From assembly GCA_010015655.1 (NCBI GenBank), contig ML976716.1:277471-341470 (forward strand): a DNA stretch of 64,000 nt, in the 5' to 3' direction. Numbering within the stretch: position 1 is the first letter of the stretch; the number at the start of each line of letters is the position of its first letter. Both the position numbers and the translations under genes were made by a program. The notes beneath the pieces were generated by a model. The model searched no databases and was not told where the DNA came from. It saw only the letters and a program-made list of their open reading frames with translations. Source of the stretch: Bimuria novae-zelandiae CBS 107.79 (Eukaryota; Ascomycota; Dothideomycetes; Pleosporales; Didymosphaeriaceae). Below are positions 1 to 10,879 of the stretch, piece after piece.

Positions 1-434
1 CCAGCATGGATCCTTGTACGGAGATTGTGCTCTAAGGCACGCTTGGTAAGTGGTATATCGTTCGTACGGATCTGTACGCCTAAGGGCTTGTCTCTGACGG
101 GGTTTGTGGCGTCGTCCATCAAAGCTCTGAGCGTCGACTCATCTACACGCCATGGATGCCCAAGCTTTGTATGTTTTTCCTGGCTCTTACGCTTGCGTAC
201 GCGTCGACAATCGTTGTATTTCTTAAACTCCTTCATCCAGCGATAGCCTGTAGACTTTCCTATGCCATGCTGGGCACAGATATCGCGGAAAGGGGTAATA
301 TTGTTGTTATGCTGTATAGCCTCAAAAAATCGTGAACGCTCCTCTGTATCAGGCTCTTTAAGGACGGTATCTTGTACAGGCGTACGAGGCCTTTCTAACG
401 AGCTATCAATCGTCTTATTTGAACGTAATTTCAT
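1..434 (-). CDS. Tc1/mariner-type transposase, N-terminal part (runs off left edge)
   Basis: The minus strand is open from an ATG at 434 to the window edge, 144 codons without a stop. The N-terminal half resembles the helix-turn-helix DNA-binding part of fungal Tc1/mariner transposases: a run with FRDICAQHGIGKSTGYRW at about residues 47-64, a basic stretch with RKRKS, then a segment with GHPWRVDE. Such proteins bind the terminal repeats and later supply a DDE/DDD catalytic core, which would lie outside the window. CpA and TpG are common here, so this copy has largely escaped RIP, unlike the element it interrupts. Family assignment is from motif look only; whether the whole gene is intact cannot be seen. 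Confidence 0.65.
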   Translation of the reverse strand, partial: MKLRSNKTIDSSLERPRTPVQDTVLKEPDTEERSRFFEAIQHNNNITPFRDICAQHGIGKSTGYRWMKEFKKYNDCRRVRKRKSQEKHTKLGHPWRVDESTLRALMDDATNPVRDKPLGVQIRTNDIPLTKRALEHNLRTRIHA

Positions 435-511
435 GGTGTTATGGACGTCGACGATGGCGAGATTTGGTGTTAAGTGCGGGGTGCTGACTCATCAGAAAGT
501 GTCCCACGAAT
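1..511 (-). mobile_element. Right-hand end of a Tc1/mariner-like DNA transposon
   Basis: A short non-coding leader of about 75 bases separates the transposase ATG from a likely element end near 511, followed by TA at 512-513, the usual mariner target. Read inward on the minus strand the end begins ATTCGTGGGACAC. Base composition changes sharply here from balanced to TpA-rich. The other end lies outside the window, so inverted repeats cannot be compared. Confidence 0.5.
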
Positions 512-513
512 TA

Positions 514-3500
514 GTGCAGGGGGTGGTGGTAGTTATAATTTTATTAGGTTTTAGCTTATTCCTTAAGCCTTTTAGCCTATTACGCTTACGCTTAGGCGCG
601 GGCTCCTCTATAATAAGAGTAAAATTATTATTAGAGCCACTGTTATCCTTGTCCTTTGCAAGAGGGGTAATAATAGTCGTATTATCTATATAATATGGGC
701 GCACTGCGGTGATGCAAAAAGTAACTTATTTATTATTAATTTTAATAACCACGGATTACTTATTAACGTAGAGGGCGATTATCTAATGCGGGCTAAACTA
801 TCTATAGTTCTCTCGCTAGACCTTAACGCTGCTTAGGATAGGTAATAGTAAGACATTAGTTACGTTAGGACTATTATAAGTTATAAGAGCCTTATTAACT
901 TAGCGCTTTGCCTTAATCTTGCGCACTTTAGCTATTACTTTACGCACTATAGCGCCGCGGGCGGTAATAAATAGCGATAGTGGTAATTTCTTTAATAGGC
1001 AAGGATATGCTCTAAAGACAAGAAGAGTTAAGATAAGTCTATTAGGACCTGCGGTGTTATTAATAGCCTTAACAGCCATCTATAAAATATGTTCGGGAGC
1101 GGTTGTGCGTCCAACGTCTATAGAGATTACCCCATAAGCACGGCGGATGGGAGCATAATAGCGCTTAACCTTACTAATTAAATAATGTACCTCTACTAGG
1201 ACTTCCTTAACCTTAATTGCAAGTAACGTGGCGTTATTAATAAATTTATTAGTAATAAAGTTCTTGCCAGCATCTGTCTTAATAAGGTTGGGAGGACTAA
1301 TATACATGTTAATTCACATGGCGCGAAGGAGATCCTAAGTAGTGTTTGCCTAGATATTTAGCATGAATTAAGTAGCTTAAAAAGCTGTGGCTTTATTAAC
1401 TGCGTGGAGCACTAGTTTCTAATTAATGTATATTATATTAATAATAACGCATAAGTTAAAGTCTATGTTATCGCGAATAGTAAAGCGGAAACGGCCAGGT
1501 GCTTTGCTATAGATTTGACACTAGTGACAGTACTTATTAATGTGATTAATAATGTCCTTATTAATGTCTTTATAGCCTGCTTTGCTAAGGATCTTGTGTA
1601 GTTATCTAGTAGCAGGATGGCTAAAGCGTTAGTGAAGCTAGCGCAGCTTAGTCTTAGTTAAGTAGTAGATAACGGTCTCTTGTTTATTAAGCAGGAGCTA
1701 TGGATGTCCCTATTTACGGACAATTAGGAATTCTTTGCCACCTTAAACGAGTATATTATCGATGTTGTTAAAGAAGATACTATGATGATCTATATTATTT
1801 AAGCAGAGCAGAAATAGTGTATTAGTTAGCATTACTATAAAAGTAATTGTACTAAATGGCGTGCTGACATTAACGTCGCTAAGGGAGAAATACTCTAGAT
1901 TATCTCTAAATTAGATTTAACAACGTCCTGCGGTGGACTTATTAATAACTATAGATAGTTAGATAAGCTGCAGCGCCTTTACTTATATCTTACTAGTAGT
2001 TAAGACACTAGCTATACTAGTGTTAGGCATAATACCTTAAAAGATATCTGTGCCGTAGCGTGAATTAAATAAGAAGAGTTAAGCATCTTTATTTACTTTG
2101 CTAGAGATGTAAGGATTATTGCCTATAATTATATAAAGTGCGGTAGCGTTATTAAGGCTAGAGATAATAGCGTCGCCGTTAATCTTGCCGCAAGATATAG
2201 TTAAGTAGACTTAGTTAGTAAAATATGCTTTAATATTATTATTACTGGCATTATTGTCGCTGCCGTCGCTGTCTTTAAGCTCTATACCTTTATGGCCGGC
2301 GAGAAACACTTTATAGCTTAGGGTATTAAGATTATCTTAAGCGTATTAGTTATAGCGTTGGCGATGCTCTATGCGCTCCTTCTTTAAGTATTAAGTTAAC
2401 TAGCACTTAGGCTACTTATAGATAAAGTATGTCTTGTTGCGGCGATTACCTAAGTAGTTTAACTAATAATTATTATTATTAAATTGATTGCCGCGCGATC
2501 CGCCTTAACCTTAATAGTAGTAGCTATAGTAGTTATTATCTAATAATCCTGTAGCTTGTTAATTATTGCGAATATAGCGGCAATTAGTGTAATACTGCTT
2601 ATCTACATCTCGTGATAGAAACTAGCTATTAGAATAATAGCTTAACTATATGCTAACTGCGTTGCGGAGATCTACAGCGACACCTTTAAATATAGTCGCT
2701 AGCTTTAAGCAAGCTATAGTAGTTACTTTAATACTATAATATGCGCTAAGGAGCTATTGCGTAAGTAAATACTAATTATAGCTTTTACCCTAGTCCTATA
2801 ATAGTGCCTAATAAAGCATGTTTATCTTACTAATAACTATTTTAAGACACTCTATAAGGTCTTTCTTAGGGTTAGTAGTTATAACGCTCTTAAGCGTAGT
2901 GCTATGCCACTCCTGGAGGTATATCTAGTAAGCTTGTGTGGTGTTGAAGTACGTGCGCAGCTTGTTAAGCATTGTATTATAAGTAAGCGTAAGCGCCTAG
3001 GGAGTAATATAATTATAGTAATATTAAAGCGCTTAGCTAGTAAGCATAATAGAGAGTGCTATTTTATACTACTTATCTTTATTAATCCTAACCTTAGTGC
3101 AGAGGTCGTTAAACACCTTAATCTTTATCTTAAGGATATTATATTTGTTACCTGAATACTTCTGCTCCGGCGTGTATAACTTAGCGAGGTTAGTAAGTAA
3201 ATAAGAGTTATTCTACACAGGCGTAAATCCAGGTTATAATAATAATAATAATCCTCTACCTAGCGGAGCTCGCTGCTACCACTATTATTCTTTATTATCT
3301 ATAATCTAGTGGCACTTAAAGCCTTCGTAGAGCCTTATAAGCTTAAGAGGCTCGGCGGGCCATTTTAAGACAGCGGTTAATATAAGGAGTTCTGTAAATT
3401 AGTTAGGAAAATTATTACTATTACCCTACTTAATATAGATATCTTGCTAGCAGAGGAGCTCTTTAAGTGCTTTTTAGATACGCTTGTTAATGCTGTTAAA

Positions 3501-3760
3501 AAAATTACGGGTAAAATTCTCGAAATGCTCCTTAAACTTAAGTAGTAAAAATAGGTTAAATATGTTATCTTCTTCTACCTATATTATCTAGTTAATAACT
3601 ATAGTGTTAAGTTTATCTGTATTAATAGTGGCGTTGGCGATATTAAAATCTTAGTTAGCGTACTAGTCCTTGTAGATTATCTTATCTAAGTACCACGAGC
3701 GATCCTTTGTTTAGGTGTACTTTATAATAGCGTTTTAGATATAGGTCTGTGATTAGTGTA
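514..3760 (-). mobile_element. RIP-degraded Copia-like retrotransposon, partial (gag, protease, integrase)
   Basis: Conceptual minus-strand reading, ignoring many TAA/TAG codons, gives a Pol polyprotein in order: a remnant gag with a damaged zinc-knuckle-like patch near 2370-2450; an aspartic-protease-like stretch around 1850-2100 (GIMPNT then STPFSTITF); a pre-integrase region near 1600-1720 with FSHP; and integrase around 1080-1310 with a LIKTDAGKNF core. Reverse transcriptase is not seen and would lie left of the window, beyond the mariner insertion. The block is extremely rich in TpA and poor in CpA/TpG, as expected after RIP. The right end is placed only where composition changes at about 3760. 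Confidence 0.65.
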
Positions 3761-4090
3761 ATTTAACAAAAGTTAGCGTGGTTGACGCAAATCTCCTTCC
3801 GAACTGAGCCTTGGTAGGGACAATCCAGGCGGAGAGATCCTTCAAATACGAGGCGCCGCTGATCCTGATACAGGATAGCAGTGAGCTTGTCGTACCTGTA
3901 CTTCGCACTAGCGATGCTGTATCCTGGGCCTTGGTAGGGGAGGAGGCATGCGCTAACCGCTTCTATCGCTAGAATACTCAGCCTGAAACGTGCGCTGAGA
4001 TTCCCTGTACACAGTATATCTTGCCGATCTGTGGTGTAGCAACCACTGATCAGTGTTGATACAGTAATAGGCTGTTGGATCAAGACTTCG
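3761..4090. other. Low-RIP island of unknown nature
   Basis: About 330 bases of balanced composition, with normal CpA and TpG, stand between two heavily mutated elements. A minus-strand frame of 106 codons (4083-3763) is open, but I recognise no family in it. It lies where the 5' LTR or leader of the minus-strand Copia-like element would be expected, so it may be LTR sequence too short or too divergent to have been RIPed. No terminal TG/CA pair or target duplication could be defined. Confidence 0.35.
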
Positions 4091-4497
4091 TTGCAACGAT
4101 ATAGTATTGATTTAATTCTTAATTGTAGATCTATTATGGTGGGCTATTATAAGAAGTATTTATCAAGCGTGGTTTGTCCCCTACTAGCCTAATTAGGACT
4201 AGCGTAATAAACCACAGGCAAACTGCGTAACAAATTATAGGCAAACTATATAGCGGTGAAAGCCGTAGCAGTGTTGCGCAGGTTTAAAGCCAACAACCTT
4301 TTCTTTTAAATATTTTAAGTTTATTTAAAAATAGCTATTATAACCTATTATAGCCTAGCCTTATTATAATATTAGCTAGCTAACTACGTACTTCCCGCGT
4401 ATATAGCGCGTTAACGCTTACCTATCTCCCTTCCTTTAGCTTACTTGCCTGCCTTTATAGCTTATTTTTTCACGCCTTTGCGCACCTTCACGCCTAT
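4091..4497. other. AT-rich stretch, possible left end of the hAT element
   Basis: No gene is visible. The segment mixes RIP-like DNA with short patches containing CAGGCAAACTGCG-type sequence and should hold the 5' untranslated end of the hAT transposon that follows. I could not find a left terminal repeat matching the right end at 7295-7307. Confidence 0.3.
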
Positions 4498-7090
4498 TAT
4501 GCCACTAAAATAAAGCCATAAGCCTATTAAGGCAGCTAAACCCGTGCCTAAACGTCCCTATTATGCGCTAAAGCCTTTATGGAAGGCGCGCCAAAGCATT
4601 AGCAGTTAGCTAACTAAGCGCGATAGTACGCCTAAGCCTCTATCTACACAGCCTGTAGAGCCGCCTACAGAGTCACCAAACACGCCGCCAACCCAGCCGA
4701 AGCCGCTGCTGGATGCTTCGCCCTAGCGAGCATCCCCACGCCAGAACATGCAGCTAGCTATTCCTAAAGCCTTATAAAATAGTAATAATATTGCCTAGGA
4801 GTTATAATTAATACTTAATAGGTCTAAAGTATTTATAACGTAGCTAATAGCTAGCTCTAACGTAATAATAAAAGTAATAATAGAGGTAGCTCCTACCCCT
4901 AAAAAGGGCTAGGTTAGTAACTATAATAGCTATAACTTTAATAAATTAAATAGTATAGCAAAGCCACTTACTACGCTAAAAAGTAATACTAGCTAGATCT
5001 ATAAGCATGGCTATCGCGTGTGGAAAAAGCACATATATAAGCCAGAGTAGCTCTACTTTATGTGTAGGTACTACCACACGCGCAACCTCCCTAGAGCTAT
5101 ACACTAAATAATAAAATTAACTAGCGCTGCTATATAATACTTTGCCTAAAATAAATTTAGCTATTAAGTTTATAAAGATAGCCTTATTGCCCGTAAGCCT
5201 ACGCGCAAATCTAGCTAAATATTACTATAATTTACTACTAAAGGTAGCCTTAAAATTACTATAAAGACCTTTAATAAACTAGGTAGCTATATTTTAACTA
5301 ATTAATAATAATAAAGCCCTCCGCGATTTTAAAACGCTAGCTTTTTATAAAATAATAAGATTTACTAATCCTAAGGCAAAAGCAGCGCTATAGAGCTCTT
5401 ATAATAGTATAGTAAGCTTTATAATAAAGCTTTATAGCTATATAAAGCTATAGGTAGTGCGCGTATTAGTAGAGGCAAAATGTAAGGTGTATATAAGCTT
5501 TAATAAGTAAACTACTAAAGGTAGTAAACGTAGCTTTTTTGCTATAGTTGCGCACTACGTTAACTATAAAGGCGTAATAGTTAACCTGCCTATAGAGCTG
5601 CTATAAGTCGTAGGTGCTTACTCTAGCGAGGCTATAGCTAACGCTGTTACTACTATTTTAGAATACTTTAGCATTAATTACAATAAACTTAAGTACTTTA
5701 TACTTAATAACGCCGCTAATAATAACACTACTATTAATAAACTTGCTATAATATATAACCTTAATAGCACTAAATAACGCCTCTACTATACTTACTATAT
5801 ACTTAACCTTATTAGTTAAATAATTATATTTAGTTACGACGCTGACGCGTACGAGAATAAGCCTAAAAATATAAAAAAGGAAGAGTTTTATATAAGAAAG
5901 TAGTAAAAGGATAGACTATTAGATATCTTCTTTAATATAATAAACTATATTAACATGCTAAATTAGTACAGCCTTTTTATAAGCTATTAATAATAAGCTA
6001 TAAAAAAGATACCTTAAAGCGCTGCCTCTATTAGCATACGTAAGCTAGTTAAGCCTATAGTTATATACTAGAATAGCTATTATAGTATACTTAAGCGTAG
6101 GGTTAAGCTTTAATAAGCTATTACCTCGTATACTAATTACTACATAATAGAGGCTAAAGTAGCTAACTTCACTACGCGAAGTCGTAGTAATAAGCTTTTA
6201 TTAATGCCACGATAGATAAGGTTAATAAGACTTATAGCTATAAATTAGGTAGTTATTAATAACTATATTACTATACTATAGCTACTTAAGTTTATAACTA
6301 ATTACCTCTAAAGCTATAATAAAAGCAGTTATTATAGCACGCTATATAAAATAATTCCTATATTAAAATTTATAATTACTAAGCTAGATACCTACCTTAA
6401 GCCTTCTAAAGATATTAACTTTACCCTAACTAAGGCGTTTAAAAACTACTTACTAATTAACTTACACGCTATAAAGAAGAAAGTAATTAAATACTTTAAA
6501 AAGCTACTTAAAGCACTCGTTTACTACGCTACTATAGCACTCTATCTACGTTATAAGATATACTATAAGCGTTTATAGTAGTATAAACCTAAGGTCTATA
6601 ATCGCTGCTACGCGTAGTTTTTATAACTATAGGTAGCTTATAAGCCTGCTAACGCCGTAACTATAACACTAGTTACACTACTAAAGCCCTTAATAAGTAG
6701 CTTTAATAACGCTATTAATTTTATACTTAACGCTAGTAATCGCGAGTACACTAGGGTAGTAAAAAATAAGTATAATTAGTAGCTAAAAAAGCTATTATAA
6801 ATGGCTTAATGATATAAAATTAGGCATTATAGCTATATAGTACTAGCTTAGGTTAAAGTTAAAGTACCTACATCTTTTATAGCTTGTAATTAACTTACTC
6901 TTAATCCCTACCTCTAGTAGTGACTATAAAAGAGTCTTCTTAGGTACTAGCAATATAATAGACCTATAAAAATAGAAAATAAGCTCACAGTTACTAGCTG
7001 CTCTTATTTATACGCAGCGATAAATAAGGGCAGTTTTTAAGCCTCTAAGCGCGATAGCAGTAGCAAAGTACTATAAAAAATAGTTATTAA
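4498..7090 (+). pseudogene. hAT-superfamily transposase, destroyed by RIP
   Basis: Plus-strand reading from an ATG at 4498 gives a hAT transposase with many in-frame TAA/TAG codons. In order: a Pro/Lys/Arg-rich N-terminus (4498-4750); a BED-type zinc finger near 4990-5110, with CRYYHTRN where CRYCHTHN is expected; a long central domain with KVYISFNK then TTKG (about 5490-5530) and IVNLPIELL, VVGAYSS, FILNNAANNNT, the usual fungal hAT core; and the C-terminal dimerisation region near 6880-7000, with SSSDYKRVF where SSSDCERVF is typical. Cys-to-Tyr and Gln-to-stop changes are the products expected of CpA-to-TpA mutation. The copy cannot encode an active enzyme. Confidence 0.85.
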
Positions 7091-7307
7091 AAGCTTTAGA
7101 ATAGAGAAGTACAAGAAGCTGCTATAGTAATTATTATATAAATTACTTTTTATAGTCTCTAGCTTCTTAAAATTTAAATAAATAATTTAAATAAAAGCAC
7201 CCCTACCGTCTATTAAATTTAAATAAATAAACTATAACACTATAAAATTATTAAGCAAAGCAAAAGTCAGCTTCAAATATTGTTTATTTTGTTTGTTGAC
7301 AACTCTG
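4498..7307 (+). mobile_element. hAT DNA transposon (RIP-inactivated), right end visible
   Basis: The right end reads GTTGACAACTCTG (7295-7307), directly followed by low-RIP host DNA starting CTAATTGG (7308-7315), a possible 8-bp target duplication half. Read inward the end is CAGAGTTGTCAACAA, close to the terminal repeats of the MITE at 48350-48477 (CAGACTTGTTAACAA) and related to the ends of the large island (CATAGTTGCTAACAA). The left limit given is the coding start; the true left end was not found. Confidence 0.7.
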
Positions 7308-7373
7308 CTAATTGGGTGCCGTGCCTTAGCAATCAAAGCGCAACATCGGTCAAAGCGCCACCCAAACACCGCC

Positions 7374-8617
7374 TCAATCCGACTCCGAATCTGAATCCCA
7401 ACCCGCAGCCGCTTCGTAAACTTCACACCTGTCTGTATCCACCTCAAACGTGATAGTCGTTGGTGCCTTTTCCCAATTCTTGCCAAACGTCTCCAAAAAA
7501 TACGCCCTCTCTTTCCCATTAAACTCCACTCCGTCTCCTACAAAAACCCTCAATGCCTCAACACTCGGAGCTTGCCCCGCCATTATATCGTCATATTTAT
7601 GTTTTTTAGCAGCCTGTACGAATCCCGTTGCAAACAGCCTCCATCCAATGGCTTCCTCAGCTGTCTTCGAGCCTTCCGGTTGCTTGAACTCGATGGTGCC
7701 CAGGACATGCGTGGACCCTTCTACCTTAATAGATGGCATGTTACTCTCATCGAGCAAAGGCCGGAAGTTCCAGCGATAGCTTCTGTTGATCTCTGCGGTT
7801 TCTCGCTTTTTGTGCGTAACAATGTTCTTGGAGCCTTCGGGAAGAGAGCCCGAGAGGCAAGCTGCTCCTTCAATTGTGGTGCACGCATCGACGGCGGCCC
7901 AGAGCGCTTTCATGGTTGCTGGGAGGTCATTTTTCCAAGTGGTTCCCCAATCTGCGGATTGAACGAGCGGGGTTTGGTAGAGAACGCTTGCGAAGTTTGA
8001 TTTGTTGCAAGCATAGCTGTTCAGGTGCTCTTTGTGGATCAGCGTGTCGATGCAGCGCTCGAAGTAGACAACGGCTTTAGCGACGGACTTTAGGGAATCG
8101 AGAGGCTAGGGGACATCTTTGGGTGAGATGTGGACGTGCGTAGCGCATGTGTCCGGGGGTGCTTCGATATTGATGCCAGAACCAGGTTCAAAGGACTGGT
8201 AGATATCGATCGTCTGGCTGATCCACTCTTTGCTGGCGACATCTGCAATTGGAGACGCTAGCTCGAGGCTGTCTATCGCGATTCAGCACTGAATTTCTGA
8301 TTTAGGAACGAGAGAGATTGCTTACATTCATTCGGATTCTCTGTGAGGCCCTCTTCCTTGGGCAAAGTCCACTTCTCCTTGTACACCACGTCCGCCGCTC
8401 GTATCTTCGTTTCCGCGATCGCATCGTCGACATTTATACCTTCTTTGATGAGGTGTCTTGCAACGTATTCTCTTGCTTCAAGATTGATCTTGTCCGGGTT
8501 ATCTAAGACCTCTCTACCCATACCGATTAGCTGCTTATTGAAGTCTTCGCTGGTGAAAGTAAGTTCGTGCTCCACACCGGCCTGAAGAGCAAGCACACTC
8601 CGTTCTTTCGTGGTCAT
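7374..8617 (-). pseudogene. Amidoligase-like protein gene with one premature TAG
   Basis: Two exons: 8617-8326 and 8272-7374, joined across a 53-nt intron (GTAAGC donor, ATAG acceptor), give 397 codons in one frame. The product resembles fungal putative amidoligases (ATP-grasp-related carboxylate-amine ligases of the amidoligase_2 type): an early GVEHELTF strand, an LELASPI patch at about residues 99-105, the family-typical THVHIS near 143-148, then SVAKAVVYFE, NSYACNKSN and YRWNF. Codon 153 (8108-8106) is TAG right after KDVP, where relatives usually keep Trp or Gln; TGG-to-TAG or CAG-to-TAG are both RIP-type. Everything downstream stays open for 243 codons, so the stop looks recent. Substrate unknown. 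The acidic C-terminus ends DSDSESD. Family call from memory of motifs, fairly confident. Confidence 0.7.
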
Positions 8618-9327
8618 TTTTCTTAGGCTGGCTTGTCTTTTTCCCAGGTTTGCGTAGAGAGAACAACGTGTTGTAGTATCAGGGCCAGACTTGTATGATT
8701 GTGAATTAGAGATTGCAGGCGGAAGTAACAGCCCAAGAAGAGAATTTATAGAGAGACTGTGATGAACGTCTTCTTAAAGAGGTGTAGAGAGGCTCACAGC
8801 AATGTTATTCACACCTCTTTGACAACACCACATTTGACACATCGCTCGAGCCTGGGAATATGCCTTTGACGCATATCTCAGCCGCAATTTGCCTCCAAGA
8901 TAAAGAGCTATGCGACTTGTGTAGTCAGTGTGTAGCCTCGTCGTCACAATTTTCCATGGCCAACCCGAAGACCTTATGGCAGGTGAAAGTGAAGCTGTTG
9001 TTTGTTGTTTCTGTGTAAGCCTGTGGTGTGGCACGGGGACACGCACTACTTCAACACAAAGATGAGCGTGTAACATAGCGGTAGGACAGATGTTGGTAAT
9101 GGGTATGCTAGTACGACTCTACCTTGCATTGTTCCACAGAACTTTGACCACAGAGTGGCATGGGAGTTTCCGCACCCAAACACTACCACGGCCAGAGTTA
9201 GCTACGTGGAGGAACATTCTACATACTAATAGCTGGGTACCTTCCCTCCAGAAATAGTCGTCGAGAACAACCACAAAGCCGGTGGTAACTTAGGATCTTT
9301 CCCACGGCTGGCCTTTATATGTAATAA
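8618..9327. other. Intergenic region, probable promoter side of the amidoligase-like gene
   Basis: Balanced composition with CT-rich tracts and no convincing gene. A 100-codon minus-strand frame (9076-8774) is open but has no recognisable composition or motif and I treat it as chance. The part next to 8617 is the 5' leader of the amidoligase-like gene; the part near 9320 is the 3' side of the next gene. Confidence 0.5.
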
Positions 9328-10365
9328 TCACTCCGGCTCGGACTTGATGTATACAGAAGATTCACCCCTGTTCTTGCTCCCGTTTTCAACCTTTGTGAGG
9401 ACTTCGGAAGGCGATTCTAGCTCGTGAACCAGCGAGCGCGCGGCGCGGAGAAGATTAGCACTTGAGGCATTGCTGACGGTGTCCTGGAACATAGATCCGT
9501 GGGCGTGGATAGCTTCAAGCATGGATACAATTCCTAGGTTTAGACGGAACATGTTGTGGTTGAACTCCACTCCGGCTTCATGATTTTACTCCATCTTCAC
9601 AGCCATGTCAGTTGCGCAGCCAAGGTAGCCATCCGCACCCGAGGGTCCCACGACTTGGGATACCATGTCGCTCTCGTATTCTGAATCGGTATCGTGGTGT
9701 GACTCGGTCTCGTCGCAGTTTGAAGCTTCTTTCATCACCGCCTCTCCATCCTCCATCTTGATCCTGAATCCAGGTTGAGCGTCTTCGAAATTCATAGCAT
9801 TCTCCCACTCCATGTCGCCGCTTTCCAGCTGTGCTTCCTTGATCGCTACTGAATCGGCGTTGTCGTCCTCCGTCTTGATCTTCCCGCAACCAGCCCTTCG
9901 GTCTGCATCGATGCTCCCCAACCCTTGCCGGCTCGCAAACTCCTCGTCCGAAATCTTGCGCAAAGCTTCAGCGTCCGCACAAACTGCTTCGCGCTCCTTC
10001 TACAACGCATCGATCTCTTGCTGCGAGGTCTGTATCAAGGATTCACTCGACTTCCCAAGGTCTTCCCAACGATTGGCCTTTTTGCCGGTTTGAATGCTCT
10101 TCTGTAAGTTCTTGTTTTGTTTATTATACGTCTCGGTCTGCTCTCTTCTTATGCCCGTCTGCAACTTGATTCCAACATTGAGTAGGTCAATCTGCTGATC
10201 CAGGGCCAGGAGCTTCTCTTCCTGAGACTTGGCGAGGGCGGCTCGAGCAGCAGCGTGGTACATTTGCTCACGGCGGCACTGTCTCTTTGTATCCTTGGGC
10301 ATGATGACAGGCAAGCCCGACCGACGAGGCGTATCGCGTCGATCGAACTTTTGTACAGCTCGCAC
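9328..10365 (-). pseudogene. Coiled-coil protein with repeated SUMO-consensus motifs; two premature stops
   Basis: One reading frame runs from ATG at 10365 to TGA at 9328 (346 codons), broken only at codon 122 (TAG, 10002-10000) and codon 260 (TAA, 9588-9586). Both stops differ from Gln codons by the C-to-T at CpA typical of RIP, and composition on either side matches, so I read it as one recently disabled gene. The first third is basic, then Gln/Lys/Glu-rich and probably coiled coil (residues ~40-130). The rest is acidic and carries IKTE, IKME, VKME and IKSE, each a psi-K-x-E SUMO acceptor consensus, two with acidic or proline-directed tails (IKMEDGE, IKSEPE). That suggests a nuclear or chromatin protein, by inference only; no family recognised. 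A second possible start is MPKDTKRQ at about 10302. Confidence 0.6.
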
Positions 10366-10879
10366 ACCGACGACAAACTTTGCTGCTTCGTGGGAGGCGT
10401 TCTTTAGTGGAGCGAGAGTACACTTGGTCTGTAAAAGTGATGTGAGGTGGGGTGAGGTAAGTCGAAAGATGAACAGGTCGGTCGTCGAGAAGAGAAGGCA
10501 CGACTGCGTCGTCTCGCACCTGCCTCTCTGTCACTTCGCGCGCTCGTCACCCAGAGAATTTCTAGAACGTACGTTATTGCGTCTTTATCGGGCGGAGTAT
10601 TATGGTTGTTTGGGAAAGGGGAGGTTAACGGAGAGATGGACAAACGGAGGGTCGAAGAGGAAGGCGCGACTGCCCTGTGTCACACTTGCTTTGCTTTCAC
10701 GTCGCCTCGACCACCTTTGCTTAGTCCAGGTGTAATCGCATCGACATCCGCGAATATTAGTCACTTCACGCAATGCGCTTTGACCACCCAAAAATTTGCT
10801 CAAGCCAGCATTCAGAGAAGTCGGTAATCGGTTGTATCGCACCTCCTACATCTACATTTAAATTTCACGTCCTCCTCTG
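10366..10879. other. Intergenic region between the SUMO-motif gene and panK
   Basis: Holds the upstream region of the minus-strand gene starting at 10365 and the 3' side of the pantothenate kinase gene ending at 10880. Open frames on both strands (for example 10229-10735 plus) overlap each other and show no protein-like composition. No gene is called. Confidence 0.5.

Noticed and set aside
7374..10365. Reassigned or read-through UAG codons
   Set aside because: TAG appears inside two genes, but a third break is TAA, panK uses standard code with no internal stop, and all breaks match RIP changes. Decay is simpler.
10229..10735. 168-codon plus-strand ORF
   Set aside because: Overlaps the 5' part and promoter of the minus-strand SUMO-motif gene; composition is that of an antisense shadow (Arg/Cys/Trp-rich).
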